From JBBRXZ01 sp038232415 (lineage in GTDB: Bacteria > Patescibacteriota > Saccharimonadia > Saccharimonadales > UBA4665), in NCBI GenBank assembly GCA_038232415.1, contig JBBSHY010000001.1, forward strand, positions 1 to 64,000: a stretch of 64,000 nt of DNA, written 5' to 3'. The position numbers and the translations under genes were made by a program. Below the pieces are notes generated by a model. That model did not search any database, was not told the origin of the DNA, and saw only the letters and a list, made by a program, of their open reading frames with translations. Shown piece by piece: positions 40,755 to 49,818 of the stretch; position 1 is the first letter of the stretch, and every line of letters begins with the position of its first letter.

Positions 40755-42149
40755 TTAGGGTTTATCTGAACCGGGTTCATATAAGATTAAATCATCAGCT
40801 TTTTTGGTCCATTCGTCCAGTACAGGTTGTATGATTTGCCAGCTGGCCAACACTTCCTCACTGGTGGCGAATAAGGTGTGATCTCCGCGCACTGCGTCAA
40901 CCAGTACTCTCTCGTAAGCATTGGGATGACCGTGGTCATTAAAGTCATTGCTATAGGAAAAATCCATAACCGTGGTCTGTACTTCGTAGGCATAGCCCGG
41001 TTTTTTTGTAATAAGATCGAGCTCAATACCTTCATTTGGCTGAATACGGAAACGAAGCTGGTTATTTACGCCGCCAACCGAGCCATGAAAAACCACACAA
41101 ATCTCAGTTTTCCGTTCGTTTAAAGATTTGCCGCTTAAAAGCTTAATGGGAACATTCTGCCAGCGGGGACTATTGATGAAAACAGTGATAGCGGCGTAAG
41201 TTTCTGTTACCGATTCGGAATTATTAATCTCGTCCCTGTAGCCGCGGTATTGTCCTCTTACTACTCGATTTTTGACCTGACCTGCCGGTACCGGCTCAAC
41301 CTGCTGCAGAACGGCCTGCTTACTGGCATGTATTTGTTCACTGTTCAGTACCTTTGGTCTATCCATAGTTACAATGCCCAGTATTTGCAGTAGATGACTC
41401 TGAATAAAATCACGTAATGCGCCTAAGGGTTCATAAAAAACTGCGCGGCCCTCAATACCGATTTGTTGTTTGGCGCTGATCTCAATGCTGGCTATATGCT
41501 CTTGGCTCCAGAGGGCTTCAAAAATGGGGTTCTGAAAACGGAAGGTTAAAATATTCTGGACTGTTTCCTTGGCCATGTAGTGATCAATCCGGAAAATCTG
41601 TTCTTCCTCGAAGGCTTTAGCTGTTTCAGAGACGAGCTTATGCGCTGAGTTAATGTCAAAACCGAAAGGCTTTTCGACAAGGAGACGGGTTACGGCCCGA
41701 CCGTGCTGACAGCTGGTATTTAAGCCGCGTTCACCCAGCAGACGGATAACGTCTAAATAAGCTGCGGGCGGAATCGACAGATAATAGAGGCGATTCAGGC
41801 AGACACCCTTCTGCCCTTCCATATCGTTGAGTTTGCTGTGTAGCGCGTCATAATCTGCCGGATCGTTAAGATCCATACGAAACATTGTCGTACGCTCTCG
41901 CATAAACTGGAGCACTTCAGGGTCACAGATCTTGTCGATTTCGTTAACGCAAAGTTCCACTTGTTCAAATAATTCTTTCGCGGACATATTACCGCGTGTG
42001 GCGCCGACAATTTCAGTTTTTTCGTGCAGCAGCCCGTCTTTCATCAGATGGTAGATAGATGGCAGCAGATATCGCTGTGATAAGTCGCCAGTGATACCGA
42101 AAATAACAATAATGGCCGGTTCAAGCTGAGCCGCAGTTGTTTTAGTCAT
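40755..42149 (-). CDS. zwf: Glucose-6-phosphate dehydrogenase
   Basis: Oxidises glucose-6-phosphate to 6-phosphogluconolactone. The Rossmann motif is FGITGDLSQRYLLPSIY, with VEKPFGFD and the active-site RIDHYMAKE (substrate His and Asp). 464 aa is slightly short for the family. It overlaps pgl by 8 bp, pairing the first two steps of the oxidative pentose-phosphate pathway. 6-phosphogluconate dehydrogenase is not seen in the window. The block with prs and purA suggests the pathway supplies ribose for PRPP. Confidence 0.95.
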   Translation of the reverse strand: MTKTTAAQLEPAIIVIFGITGDLSQRYLLPSIYHLMKDGLLHEKTEIVGATRGNMSAKELFEQVELCVNEIDKICDPEVLQFMRERTTMFRMDLNDPADYDALHSKLNDMEGQKGVCLNRLYYLSIPPAAYLDVIRLLGERGLNTSCQHGRAVTRLLVEKPFGFDINSAHKLVSETAKAFEEEQIFRIDHYMAKETVQNILTFRFQNPIFEALWSQEHIASIEISAKQQIGIEGRAVFYEPLGALRDFIQSHLLQILGIVTMDRPKVLNSEQIHASKQAVLQQVEPVPAGQVKNRVVRGQYRGYRDEINNSESVTETYAAITVFINSPRWQNVPIKLLSGKSLNERKTEICVVFHGSVGGVNNQLRFRIQPNEGIELDLITKKPGYAYEVQTTVMDFSYSNDFNDHGHPNAYERVLVDAVRGDHTLFATSEEVLASWQIIQPVLDEWTKKADDLILYEPGSDKP

Positions 42150-42816
42150 GTTCCCCTACTTGATCGTTATAAATATAGGCTTCGGGGAGTTGTTTTAGTA
42201 ACTGGGCGGGCTGTTTGGTGAGCTCAAGTGACCGTGATTGCAGCAAGCTGAGCGTTTGTTTTTTGGTATTGCCAAAGGCGAAAACATAGGCGGCGCTAAC
42301 CTTGCACAAGCCGGCAAAAGTCAGCGTTAGACGCTCCAAGGGAGGATCCTGGTAGCCAATGACCAAGACCTCCGTGTCATTGGCTGCCGATGAAGCGGGT
42401 TTGATACCGGCGATATGACCGTCCTGACCAATGCCAAGCTGGGCAATGATAACTTCATGTTCAGCCAGGGCCTTCCCTGCCAGCTCATTGTAATAAGCCG
42501 TAGCTTGTTCAAAGGTTTGGCCGGCTTGCAAGACCGGTAATAGCGTAGAATGTTTGGCGCTGAAGTTGGCTTGCATCAGCTGTGCCCAGTTTGATTGCGC
42601 ATGGCCTGGCACGCCGTAACGTTCGTCAGCAAGCATAACGCTCAGATTCTGGCTTAAATCAGAAGATATATTATCCATAATTTGTACAGTGGCCTGGGTG
42701 TTCGACCCGCCGCTAGTCAGCCACAGCACGCGCTTGCCGTCTGCCAGCTCCTCTACCAGTCGCTCTGTCAAGTCGGCTACACCATCGTCCCAGCCCGCTG
42801 TCAGGATATATTTCAT
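42142..42816 (-). CDS. pgl: 6-phosphogluconolactonase
   Basis: Hydrolyses the lactone made by Zwf. The family pattern includes KRVLWLTSGGSNTQ, MLADERYGVPGHAQSNW and IAQLGIGQDGHIAGIKP. 224 aa is typical of the DevB/NagB-type fold. The ATG lies 6 nt behind an extended -10 (TGC-TATAGT, 42823-42828), so a new transcript starts here with zwf as second gene. Confidence 0.92.
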   Translation of the reverse strand: MKYILTAGWDDGVADLTERLVEELADGKRVLWLTSGGSNTQATVQIMDNISSDLSQNLSVMLADERYGVPGHAQSNWAQLMQANFSAKHSTLLPVLQAGQTFEQATAYYNELAGKALAEHEVIIAQLGIGQDGHIAGIKPASSAANDTEVLVIGYQDPPLERLTLTFAGLCKVSAAYVFAFGNTKKQTLSLLQSRSLELTKQPAQLLKQLPEAYIYNDQVGEHD

Positions 42817-42836
42817 GTCCTAACTATAGCAAACAG

Positions 42837-44144
42837 TTAGCGGAGAATCACCTGGTTACGCTCAGCACCAACACCGATTTTAGTTATGGGTAAATTTAGC
42901 TGCTGTTCAAACAGTTTTACGAATTGAACGGCTTCTGGTGGGAGCTCGGCAAATTTGCGCACGGTACTGATGTCTTGCTGCCATGTAGGCAGCGTTTGGT
43001 ACTGCGCTTGGCAATCAAATAATGCTCTGGCCGAACTGGGGGCAACTGCGTGGTACTCGCCCTGGTACTTATAGCCGGTAGCTACTTTGACGCTGTTTCC
43101 GAAACGCGGTAAGTGGTCGAGCTTGGAAAGGAATATTTCGTCGGCGCCATTAACCCGGATGGCGTTCTTTAGCTCGACCAGATCGGGGTAGCCAATTCGC
43201 CTGGGCCGCTGGGTTGTGGCGCCAAATTCACTGTCGGCTTTACCAAACTTGCCCCGGATCCGGTCAGTTAGTTCTTTATCGTTAATTTCAGTTACGAAGG
43301 GGCCACTACCTACGTGCGACTTTATGGCTTTAACAACCAGACTAACTTTTGCCAGATGCTTAGCCGATATACCTAATCCGTCCAATAGCCCGCTGACAGT
43401 TGTCGATGAAGACGTCACCGATGGATACATACCGTGGTTAATGTCCAGCCAAAAGGCCTGGGCGCCTTCCCCCAAAACTGATTCCCCGGCCTCCAACCGG
43501 TCGTTAATAACGGCCACTGTGTCAGCCATATAGGCCTCCAGCTGCACAGTGCCCTTAACCCAACTGGTGATTTCTTGCTTGATATCTTCGACGCTACGCT
43601 GGTTGGCCTTCGGCTGCTGGCTATTGACAGCTTGCAGCGCCTCATAAGCATGGTCGAATAATAATTTTGGCTGGTTTAACGACTCCAACCTCAACCCTTC
43701 GCGTAAGTATTTATCGCCGGCCACATAGGCAATGCCCGACTGAGTACTTCCCTGGGCCTTCCGGCTGCCTTCACGCAGCGCATCCAGTGCCATGTGGTGC
43801 GGCATGACCAGGTGAGCCGTATCGCTAACTAATAAGTTTTTCCGGGAGATCTTCACACCGGCTGATTCAAGAGCTTTGATCTCCTGAGTCAGACGCCGGG
43901 GATCCACGTAAACGCCGTTACCTATAATGTTCAGTTTATCCTTGTAAGCTATGCCTGATGGTATCTGATGCAAAGCTAAAGGCGCCATAGATTCGGGTAC
44001 TACGGTATGGCCGGCGTTTGAGCCGCCATTGCCCCGGCCCACCACAGTGTAAGATGGTGCCACTAAGTCTACGAAGCGGCCTTTGCCTTCGTCTCCTCTT
44101 TGGCCACCGATAATTGCATGAAATGGCATACCAAAGTAGAGCAT
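42837..44144 (-). CDS. purA: Adenylosuccinate synthetase
   Basis: Joins IMP and aspartate using GTP, the first committed AMP step. The loop is GGQRGDEGKGRFVD (most relatives have W where this has R), and NGGSNAGHTVV holds the catalytic His. Further motifs are YPSVTSSSTTVSG and TTQRPRRIGYPDLV. 435 aa is normal. AGGGG lies 6 nt before the ATG; a second in-frame ATG five codons later is possible. It follows prs by 38 bp. Confidence 0.95.
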   Translation of the reverse strand: MLYFGMPFHAIIGGQRGDEGKGRFVDLVAPSYTVVGRGNGGSNAGHTVVPESMAPLALHQIPSGIAYKDKLNIIGNGVYVDPRRLTQEIKALESAGVKISRKNLLVSDTAHLVMPHHMALDALREGSRKAQGSTQSGIAYVAGDKYLREGLRLESLNQPKLLFDHAYEALQAVNSQQPKANQRSVEDIKQEITSWVKGTVQLEAYMADTVAVINDRLEAGESVLGEGAQAFWLDINHGMYPSVTSSSTTVSGLLDGLGISAKHLAKVSLVVKAIKSHVGSGPFVTEINDKELTDRIRGKFGKADSEFGATTQRPRRIGYPDLVELKNAIRVNGADEIFLSKLDHLPRFGNSVKVATGYKYQGEYHAVAPSSARALFDCQAQYQTLPTWQQDISTVRKFAELPPEAVQFVKLFEQQLNLPITKIGVGAERNQVILR

Positions 44145-44182
44145 ACTCGCCCCTGTCTAAATGTGCAAGCCTTGCGGACAAT

Positions 44183-45157
44183 CTAAAACTGGTTCTGGCC
44201 TTCAAATAGAGCCGATACGGAGTCGCCGTGCGCCACGGCATCAATGGCATCTGCCAGCAGTTGGGCCACTGATAAGACTTCCACCTTATTTGTTATTCCA
44301 TCGGTATTGACAGGTACAGTGTTGGTGACGACAATCTTTTCGAATGCCGAGTCTTCAATACGCTGCAGGGATGGTTCGGAAAAGATGCCATGAGTGGCCA
44401 ATCCATAGATGGATTTGGCGCCGTTTTCTTTAAGTATGTCAGCAGCGGCGCAGAAAGTCCCGGCGGTATCAATCATGTCATCTACTATCACGCAGCTGCG
44501 CCCGGCCACTTTACCAATCAAATGCTTGGCCTCAACAGTATTATGCTTAACAGAAGAGCGGGTTTTATGGATTATGGCCATCCCGGCGCCCATCGAGTTA
44601 CTGTATCGCTCAGCCATCTTTACGCGGCCGGCATCCGGCGAGACAAAAACGAGGTCGCTGTCAAAATGTGCTTTAACGTACTTTTTGAACAAAGGCATAG
44701 CAATCAGATGGTCAAATGGCCCGTCAAAGAAGCCCTGGGTTTGCCCGGAATGCAAATCGATACTCATAATCCTGTCAGCACCAGCTGCAGACAACATATC
44801 GACCAGCAAGCGGGCGCCAATCGGTTCACGGCCAAATGACTTTCGGTCCTGTCTGGCATAGCTCAGCAATGGACAAACGGCCGTAATGCTACGGGCTGAA
44901 GCCCGCTTAGCAGCATCAATCATAAGTAGCTGTTCAAAGATAGCTTCGTGAAGCCTGGAGCCCTGGGTCTGTATGATAAAAACATCGTTACCACGCAGTG
45001 ATTCGTGGAAGCGGAGGCTGATTTCGGTGTTGGCAAAATTGCCTAATTTCACACCGGCTAGCTCTATACCCAATGCTGCGGCAATTTCGGCGGCTAATTC
45101 TGGATGAGCCCGGCCGCTAAGCAGCTGCAGGCGATGGCTGGAGCCAACTCGATTCAT
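44183..45157 (-). CDS. prs: Ribose-phosphate pyrophosphokinase (PRPP synthetase)
   Basis: Makes PRPP, the substrate of PurF and PyrE. Motifs are IELAGVKLGNFANTEISLRF, CPLLSYARQDRKSFGREPI, SIDLHSGQTQGFF and the PRPP loop VIVDDMIDTAGT. I placed the start at the ATG 45157, 6 nt behind an extended -10 (TGG-TACACT, 45164-45169). An upstream ATG adds eight residues but lies before this promoter. It is the first gene of the prs-purA-pgl-zwf block. Confidence 0.96.
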   Translation of the reverse strand: MNRVGSSHRLQLLSGRAHPELAAEIAAALGIELAGVKLGNFANTEISLRFHESLRGNDVFIIQTQGSRLHEAIFEQLLMIDAAKRASARSITAVCPLLSYARQDRKSFGREPIGARLLVDMLSAAGADRIMSIDLHSGQTQGFFDGPFDHLIAMPLFKKYVKAHFDSDLVFVSPDAGRVKMAERYSNSMGAGMAIIHKTRSSVKHNTVEAKHLIGKVAGRSCVIVDDMIDTAGTFCAAADILKENGAKSIYGLATHGIFSEPSLQRIEDSAFEKIVVTNTVPVNTDGITNKVEVLSVAQLLADAIDAVAHGDSVSALFEGQNQF

Positions 45158-45196
45158 AAGTTTAGTGTACCATGACAACATTACCTTAAATCAAGC

Positions 45197-45225
45197 TTGA
45201 CTTTTTTGAGAGCACGACATACACT
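45197..45225 (+). promoter_or_regulatory. Promoter of the argG-MGS operon
   Basis: TTGACT (45197-45202), 17-nt spacer, TACACT (45220-45225). The predicted start near 45232 leaves a 65-nt AT-rich leader with an AGGGA ribosome binding site before the ATG at 45299. No clear riboswitch or attenuator is visible in the leader. Confidence 0.7.
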
Positions 45226-45298
45226 TTTTAGTAATTAAGACGATTATTTACAAAATATTAATTGTTTTAAGACTTATAAATCTAGTTTTTAGGGAAAT

Positions 45299-46936
45299 AT
45301 GGCACTAAAGAGTAAAAATCAATACATAAAGGTCGCCTCGCATGAAGGCCGCAAAGGCGAGGTAAAAAAAGTTGTTCTATTGTATTCCGGCGGCTTAGAT
45401 ACCTCCACCATGCTCAAATGGATCCAGGAAGAATATAAGGCTGAAGTCATTGCCCTGACCATAGACATTGGCCAGCAAACCGACAACCTGGAGGAAATTC
45501 GCCAAAAGGCCGTGGATCTCGGTGCTATTAAAGCGATTGTGGTTGATGCCCGTAATGAATTTGCCGAAGAGTATATTGCCAAAGGCATTAAGGCAAACGG
45601 TATGTACCAGGGACGTTACTATATGTCCACCCCGCTGGGACGGCCACTTTTAGCTAAGTGGGCTGTCAAGATTGCTGCCCAGGAAGGAGCTGATGCCATT
45701 GCTCATGGCGCTACCGGTAAAGGTAACGACCAGGTCCGGATTGAAGGTTCGGCTTTGGCCATGAATCCTGATATTAAAATAATCGCGCCGGTACGTGAAT
45801 GGGGTATGGGACGTGACGAGCAGATAGAGTACTGCCTTGAGCACGGGATCCCTGTCAAGCAAACCAAAGATAAGCCTTATTCTTATGATGACAATATGTG
45901 GGGCGTAACGGGCGAAGGCGGTGAGATCGAGAACCCGGCGTTAATCCCACCGCTGGAAAAGATCCTTCAAGTTTGTAAAGTACCGGAAAAAGCCAAAAAC
46001 GAGGCCGAATACATTCATGTGGAGTTTGAAAAAGGCCTGCCGGTTGCCGTCGATAAGGTCCAGATGTCGCTAACCGAAATTATTGATTCGCTTAACCGGC
46101 GCGCCGCGGAACACGCCGTTGGTATAGTTCACCTACTGGAGGATAGAATTATCGGCCTGAAAGTCCGGGGAATTTACGAAGCCCCGGCGGCGGAGACAAT
46201 AATAACAGCCCATAAAGCTTTAGAGCGGTACACCTCTACGAGGTTAGAAAATGAGTTTAAATCGATTGTTGATGAGAAATGGGCTTATTTGTGCTATGGC
46301 GCACTTTGGTACGAGCCGCTGATGGACGACCTGAATGCTTACCAGGATAAAGTCAACGAAAAAATTACCGGTATTGTTACTCTGAAGCTCTACAAAGGCA
46401 GCGTGGAAGCGGTGGCAATCGAAACGCCGAATACTGTGTTTGATGAAAAGCTAGCTACTTTTATGGAAGACGACAACCACTTTAACCAGAATGCCTCGGC
46501 CGGCTTTATAGAGCACTATACCCTCCAAATGAAACTGGCCCAACGCCGGCGCCGTACTGCCCTGCTGGCAATAGGTGGACGCAATCAAAAACTTAAACTT
46601 CTGCCAGAAATGAAAATATTGGATGGCATGGGCTACCAGCTATACGCAACTTATAAAACACACAAATTTCTCAAAACCAGAGGCATTGAAGCCATCCTGG
46701 TCAATAAAATCAGCAGTCCCGAATTAAAGCCTAATCTGGGTGATTTACTGGATGCCAACCGTTTCGATATTATCCTGAATATACCTAGCTCAGAACACCC
46801 CGAAGAAGCCAAAAACAAAGAGAAAACAGACGGACAAACCATTCGCGAAAAGGCTGTAAAAACTAACGCTACATTGATAACGTCTGTTTCGGTGGCTAAG
46901 GATATGGTCGAGAAACTAAGCAAATCCGGAGTCTAG
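45299..46936 (+). CDS. argG: Argininosuccinate synthase fused to an MGS-like domain
   Basis: ArgG joins citrulline and aspartate with ATP. Residues about 23-415 are a full synthase: P-loop YSGGLDTS (29-36), STPLGRPLLAK, GATGKGNDQVRIEGSAL and PYSYDDNMWGVTGEGGEIENP. Residues 416-545 are extra and follow the methylglyoxal-synthase-like fold of CarB C-termini (MGYQLYATYKTHKFLKTRGI, ILVNKI, FDIILNIPSS, GQTIREKA). The usual ATxGTA glycine is a lysine here. In CarB this domain binds allosteric effectors, so a nucleotide- or metabolite-gated ArgG is plausible. No other arginine gene is seen in the window. Confidence 0.93.
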   Translation: MALKSKNQYIKVASHEGRKGEVKKVVLLYSGGLDTSTMLKWIQEEYKAEVIALTIDIGQQTDNLEEIRQKAVDLGAIKAIVVDARNEFAEEYIAKGIKANGMYQGRYYMSTPLGRPLLAKWAVKIAAQEGADAIAHGATGKGNDQVRIEGSALAMNPDIKIIAPVREWGMGRDEQIEYCLEHGIPVKQTKDKPYSYDDNMWGVTGEGGEIENPALIPPLEKILQVCKVPEKAKNEAEYIHVEFEKGLPVAVDKVQMSLTEIIDSLNRRAAEHAVGIVHLLEDRIIGLKVRGIYEAPAAETIITAHKALERYTSTRLENEFKSIVDEKWAYLCYGALWYEPLMDDLNAYQDKVNEKITGIVTLKLYKGSVEAVAIETPNTVFDEKLATFMEDDNHFNQNASAGFIEHYTLQMKLAQRRRRTALLAIGGRNQKLKLLPEMKILDGMGYQLYATYKTHKFLKTRGIEAILVNKISSPELKPNLGDLLDANRFDIILNIPSSEHPEEAKNKEKTDGQTIREKAVKTNATLITSVSVAKDMVEKLSKSGV

Positions 46937-46942
46937 AGGCCC

Positions 46943-47932
46943 ATGGCATGGCAAAGCATCAATCCTAAAGAAATATTATTAGACAAAATCAGGGCTAAAG
47001 GCTGGGTCAACACCCATACCCATATAGATCGCAGCTATATTATTAACGATGAAAATTACGTTAAAACCGGTGATTCACTTGAGCTCAAGTGGGATCACCC
47101 GGATGAGTTCAAGGCCAAGATGAGTGTCGAGGATATCGTAGGGCATATGTCGCAGGTCATCGATAACCAGCTAAAGCAAGGTGTTCAGGCGCTCGGTTCC
47201 TTTATAGACTGCGACAGTGTCGTTAAAGACAAAAACTTAAAAGCGGCTGACATTATAAAAACGAACTATAAAGGACAGATCCAGCTTAAATTTATTCATC
47301 AGCCGATCAAAGGCTTGATGGACGCGACGGAACGCCAGTGGTTCGAAGAAGCTGCGAGTTACGTTGATATAATAGGCGGCTTGCCCGAGCGGGATAGTAA
47401 GCTTAAGATCGGTGTCGATCGCAAGGCCGAGCATCTCGACATATTGTTTGAAACTGCCAAAAAGCATACTAAGCCACTGCATGTTCATGTTGATCAGCTT
47501 AATGATCCTGAGCAGCGCGATACTGAACTTTTAATTAACAAAACCCGTGAACACGGTTACAGCGGTAAAGTATCGGCTATCCATTGCATATCCTTAGCCG
47601 CTCAGAAGAAATCGTATCGAGAGAAAATATACAAACAATTAGTCGAGCAGGATATCACGGTCATAGCCTGCCCTTCGGCCTGGATAGACAGTCGCCGCAG
47701 CGAAGTTCTGGTGCCTGGCCACAACTCCGTTACTCCTATTGATGAAATGATTCCGGCCGGTGTCCGGGTAGCTCTGGGAACAGATGACATTGCCGATATA
47801 TACAAGCCCTTCAGCGATGGTGACATGTGGACCGAGCTACGTATCCTATTGGAAGCCTGCCATTTCTACGATATGGACGCTCTAAGCGATATCGCCACTA
47901 CAAATGGCCGAAAAGCCTTGGGGATTAGCTAG
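46943..47932 (+). CDS. Cytosine-deaminase-like amidohydrolase
   Basis: 329 aa, a metal-dependent TIM-barrel hydrolase. Metal ligands are His25-x-His27 (VNTHTHIDRS), His182 (LHVHVDQLND), His214 (AIHCIS) and Asp281 (ALGTDDIAD). The layout resembles cytosine deaminase, but the general-base glutamate of H-x-D-E is Gln185 here, so chemistry or substrate may differ. It starts 6 bp after argG-MGS and ends 8 bp before the permease. The shared operon suggests it acts on a product or precursor of the ArgG reaction, but no pathway is known to me. Confidence 0.85.
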   Translation: MAWQSINPKEILLDKIRAKGWVNTHTHIDRSYIINDENYVKTGDSLELKWDHPDEFKAKMSVEDIVGHMSQVIDNQLKQGVQALGSFIDCDSVVKDKNLKAADIIKTNYKGQIQLKFIHQPIKGLMDATERQWFEEAASYVDIIGGLPERDSKLKIGVDRKAEHLDILFETAKKHTKPLHVHVDQLNDPEQRDTELLINKTREHGYSGKVSAIHCISLAAQKKSYREKIYKQLVEQDITVIACPSAWIDSRRSEVLVPGHNSVTPIDEMIPAGVRVALGTDDIADIYKPFSDGDMWTELRILLEACHFYDMDALSDIATTNGRKALGIS

Positions 47933-47940
47933 TCTAAACT

Positions 47941-48693
47941 ATGTTTGAACCGATAATTATAGCTAGCTTTGCTTTGCTGGGCGTGATCACTATGCGGGTG
48001 GTTGGCTTTGGTATAGCACCTTTTTTGTCACCGGTAGCCCTGATATTTTTTATACCGCCGGTCGCAGTCGTAACCACTATTTTTGTGGGCACTCTTTCCT
48101 GCGCTATTATATTGTTTCAGGCTCGACATCATAGTGTAGTTATACCAAAGGTAGTGGCACGTATATTGCTCGCAGCCATACCGGGTTTACTAATCGGATC
48201 TTATATAGTTACACGTATCGACAAGGCGCTTCTCCAGATAATTGTAGGCATATTGGTAATAGTGGCGGTATTGATCCAGGAATATGCACTGCCTCGGCCA
48301 ACCCGGCCGCTTGGCGTGACAAGAGGCATCACCATAAGTGGCTTTTTTTCAGGCCTGCTCAATGCCACTGCTGCGAATGGAGCGCCACCAATGGCAATGT
48401 GGCTAAGGACGCATACAAGCACCCCCAATCAGATTAGACAAAATATCGCAGCCATGTTTGTAGTAGTTAATCTTTGCAGCCTGACAGCTATACATTACAT
48501 GCGGCCCCAGACTTTCAACCATCAGGTCGCAGCCACATTTGCGTTGCTCGTACCGGTAGTGATTATTGGCAATGTGATAGGCACAATAATCATGAAGAAG
48601 GTCAACGTTAAGCTATACGAAAAATTGGTAGTCATTGCCATTATCCTCACCGGTCTCGTAAGTATTTGTCTCGGGATTGTCAGTAAGCTTTAG
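47941..48693 (+). CDS. TauE/SafE family permease
   Basis: 250 aa with about eight hydrophobic segments and the family's internal duplication: an early FIPPVAVVTTIFVGTLSCAI and a later SGFFSGLLNATAANGAPPMAMWL. The family exports or imports organic anions, sulfite or sulfonates. As the third gene of the argG-MGS operon it may move that pathway's substrate or product. Its last four bases overlap the convergent pyrD. Confidence 0.9.
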   Translation: MFEPIIIASFALLGVITMRVVGFGIAPFLSPVALIFFIPPVAVVTTIFVGTLSCAIILFQARHHSVVIPKVVARILLAAIPGLLIGSYIVTRIDKALLQIIVGILVIVAVLIQEYALPRPTRPLGVTRGITISGFFSGLLNATAANGAPPMAMWLRTHTSTPNQIRQNIAAMFVVVNLCSLTAIHYMRPQTFNHQVAATFALLVPVVIIGNVIGTIIMKKVNVKLYEKLVVIAIILTGLVSICLGIVSKL

Positions 48694-49778
48694 AGACTAG
48701 CTTTGATTTCGGCGGCCAGGTTTTGGTTCCACATGGCAGCTGTAACTGATTGGACGATGTCGGCACCCGCCTTACGGTAATCATGGAAGTCTGCAGGTGT
48801 CATTACGCCCCCAACGCCTATAATTTCAAAGCTTAAATTGTGTTGTTTGCGTAAGGTATCTAGCCTTTTGACCATATCGATGCCGGCCCATTTAATGCTT
48901 TTGCCGCAAATCCCGCTCTTTAATCGGCCTTCGCCAGGCAACAGCTGCTTCCCTGCTTCATCGACCACTGCCGCCGGTATGGTGTTAATAGCTGAGTAGG
49001 CCGCCAGATAAGGACTGCTGTCTAAGATAATTTTTTCCAACAACTCCTGTTGATCCTCGCTGAAATATCCCAGCTTACCGATGAGCGGAATATCGCCAAC
49101 CAGCTCTTTGGCTTGCCTGGCTATGCTGACCACGGCTTCCGGCGTATAGCAAATTATCCCTTCGTTCGCAACATTTGGACAAGAGAAGTTGATCTCTATG
49201 ACTTTTACACCGGTTTTGGCAGCCAGGGCCGCTGTGTCGGCGAAGTCCTTATAGTAATTTTCCTGGCTAAAACCCGACTTTATCGTGCCGACGACACCGG
49301 CGATCAGTAATTGTCCTTTGCCTTGGGCGGCCACCGCCTGTTTCATATCTTCTATCCAGAAATCCGGCCCGCGCGAGGGATTGCCGAAGGAGTTTGTGAT
49401 CGTCATTTCTGACAGCGGTTTGTTGGAGGACATGCGTCCCACCAGCGGCTGAACGGCTTTTTCGAGCGTTAGGTCGCCTTCGATGTCGATGTAAACGACA
49501 TTCGGAAATTCGTTTGCCGGGAACGGTACGCTACGCTGGGTTTTGTAGACGACTACGTCAAAGCCCCGTTCAAAGGCTCCGCGGACATGTTTGCTGGTGG
49601 GCAGCGAACCGGCAGCTATACCGAATGGAGAATATATTTTATGGCCCAGAAAGCTGTAGGCAGGCTCGCCGCTATTTTGGTATGGCGCCTCTTCAGGGTT
49701 TGTCAGAAACGGCCCATTATCAAAATTGTCGTCAAACGTCTTCGCAGGGTCAAAAAACGTGGCGGATTGCTTCGGCAT
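48690..49778 (-). CDS. pyrD: Dihydroorotate dehydrogenase, class 1-like
   Basis: Oxidises dihydroorotate to orotate. The catalytic base region is EINFSCPNVANEG (Cys, as in class 1 enzymes), with SPFGIAAGSLPTSKH, VVYKTQRS, the FMN strands VGGVMTPADF and the C-terminal GADIVQSVTAAMW. 362 aa is longer than most class 1A enzymes because of a hydrophilic start. AGAGGAG precedes the ATG. It is divergent from pyrF across 40 bp that hold a palindrome. Confidence 0.93.
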   Translation of the reverse strand: MPKQSATFFDPAKTFDDNFDNGPFLTNPEEAPYQNSGEPAYSFLGHKIYSPFGIAAGSLPTSKHVRGAFERGFDVVVYKTQRSVPFPANEFPNVVYIDIEGDLTLEKAVQPLVGRMSSNKPLSEMTITNSFGNPSRGPDFWIEDMKQAVAAQGKGQLLIAGVVGTIKSGFSQENYYKDFADTAALAAKTGVKVIEINFSCPNVANEGIICYTPEAVVSIARQAKELVGDIPLIGKLGYFSEDQQELLEKIILDSSPYLAAYSAINTIPAAVVDEAGKQLLPGEGRLKSGICGKSIKWAGIDMVKRLDTLRKQHNLSFEIIGVGGVMTPADFHDYRKAGADIVQSVTAAMWNQNLAAEIKASL

Positions 49779-49792
49779 AAGTTGCTCCTCTT

Positions 49793-49818
49793 CTGTTTAC
49801 AGGATATCATGTAAACAG
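49793..49818. promoter_or_regulatory. 26-bp palindrome between pyrD and pyrF
   Basis: CTGTTTACA (49793-49801) and TGTAAACAG (49810-49818) are exact reverse complements around GGATATCA, itself centred on GATATC. It ends at the base before the pyrF ATG and includes the predicted pyrF -10 (TATCAT, 49805-49810). A bound dimeric repressor here would block both divergent pyrimidine transcripts. Confidence 0.65.

Noticed and set aside
43216..44839. Plus-strand ORFs of 105-150 aa opposite purA and prs
   Set aside because: They are antisense shadows of strongly coding minus-strand genes, with no family pattern.
49726..49818. Extended pyrF start inside pyrD
   Set aside because: It would run through the pyrD start and the palindrome and add residues not found in the family.
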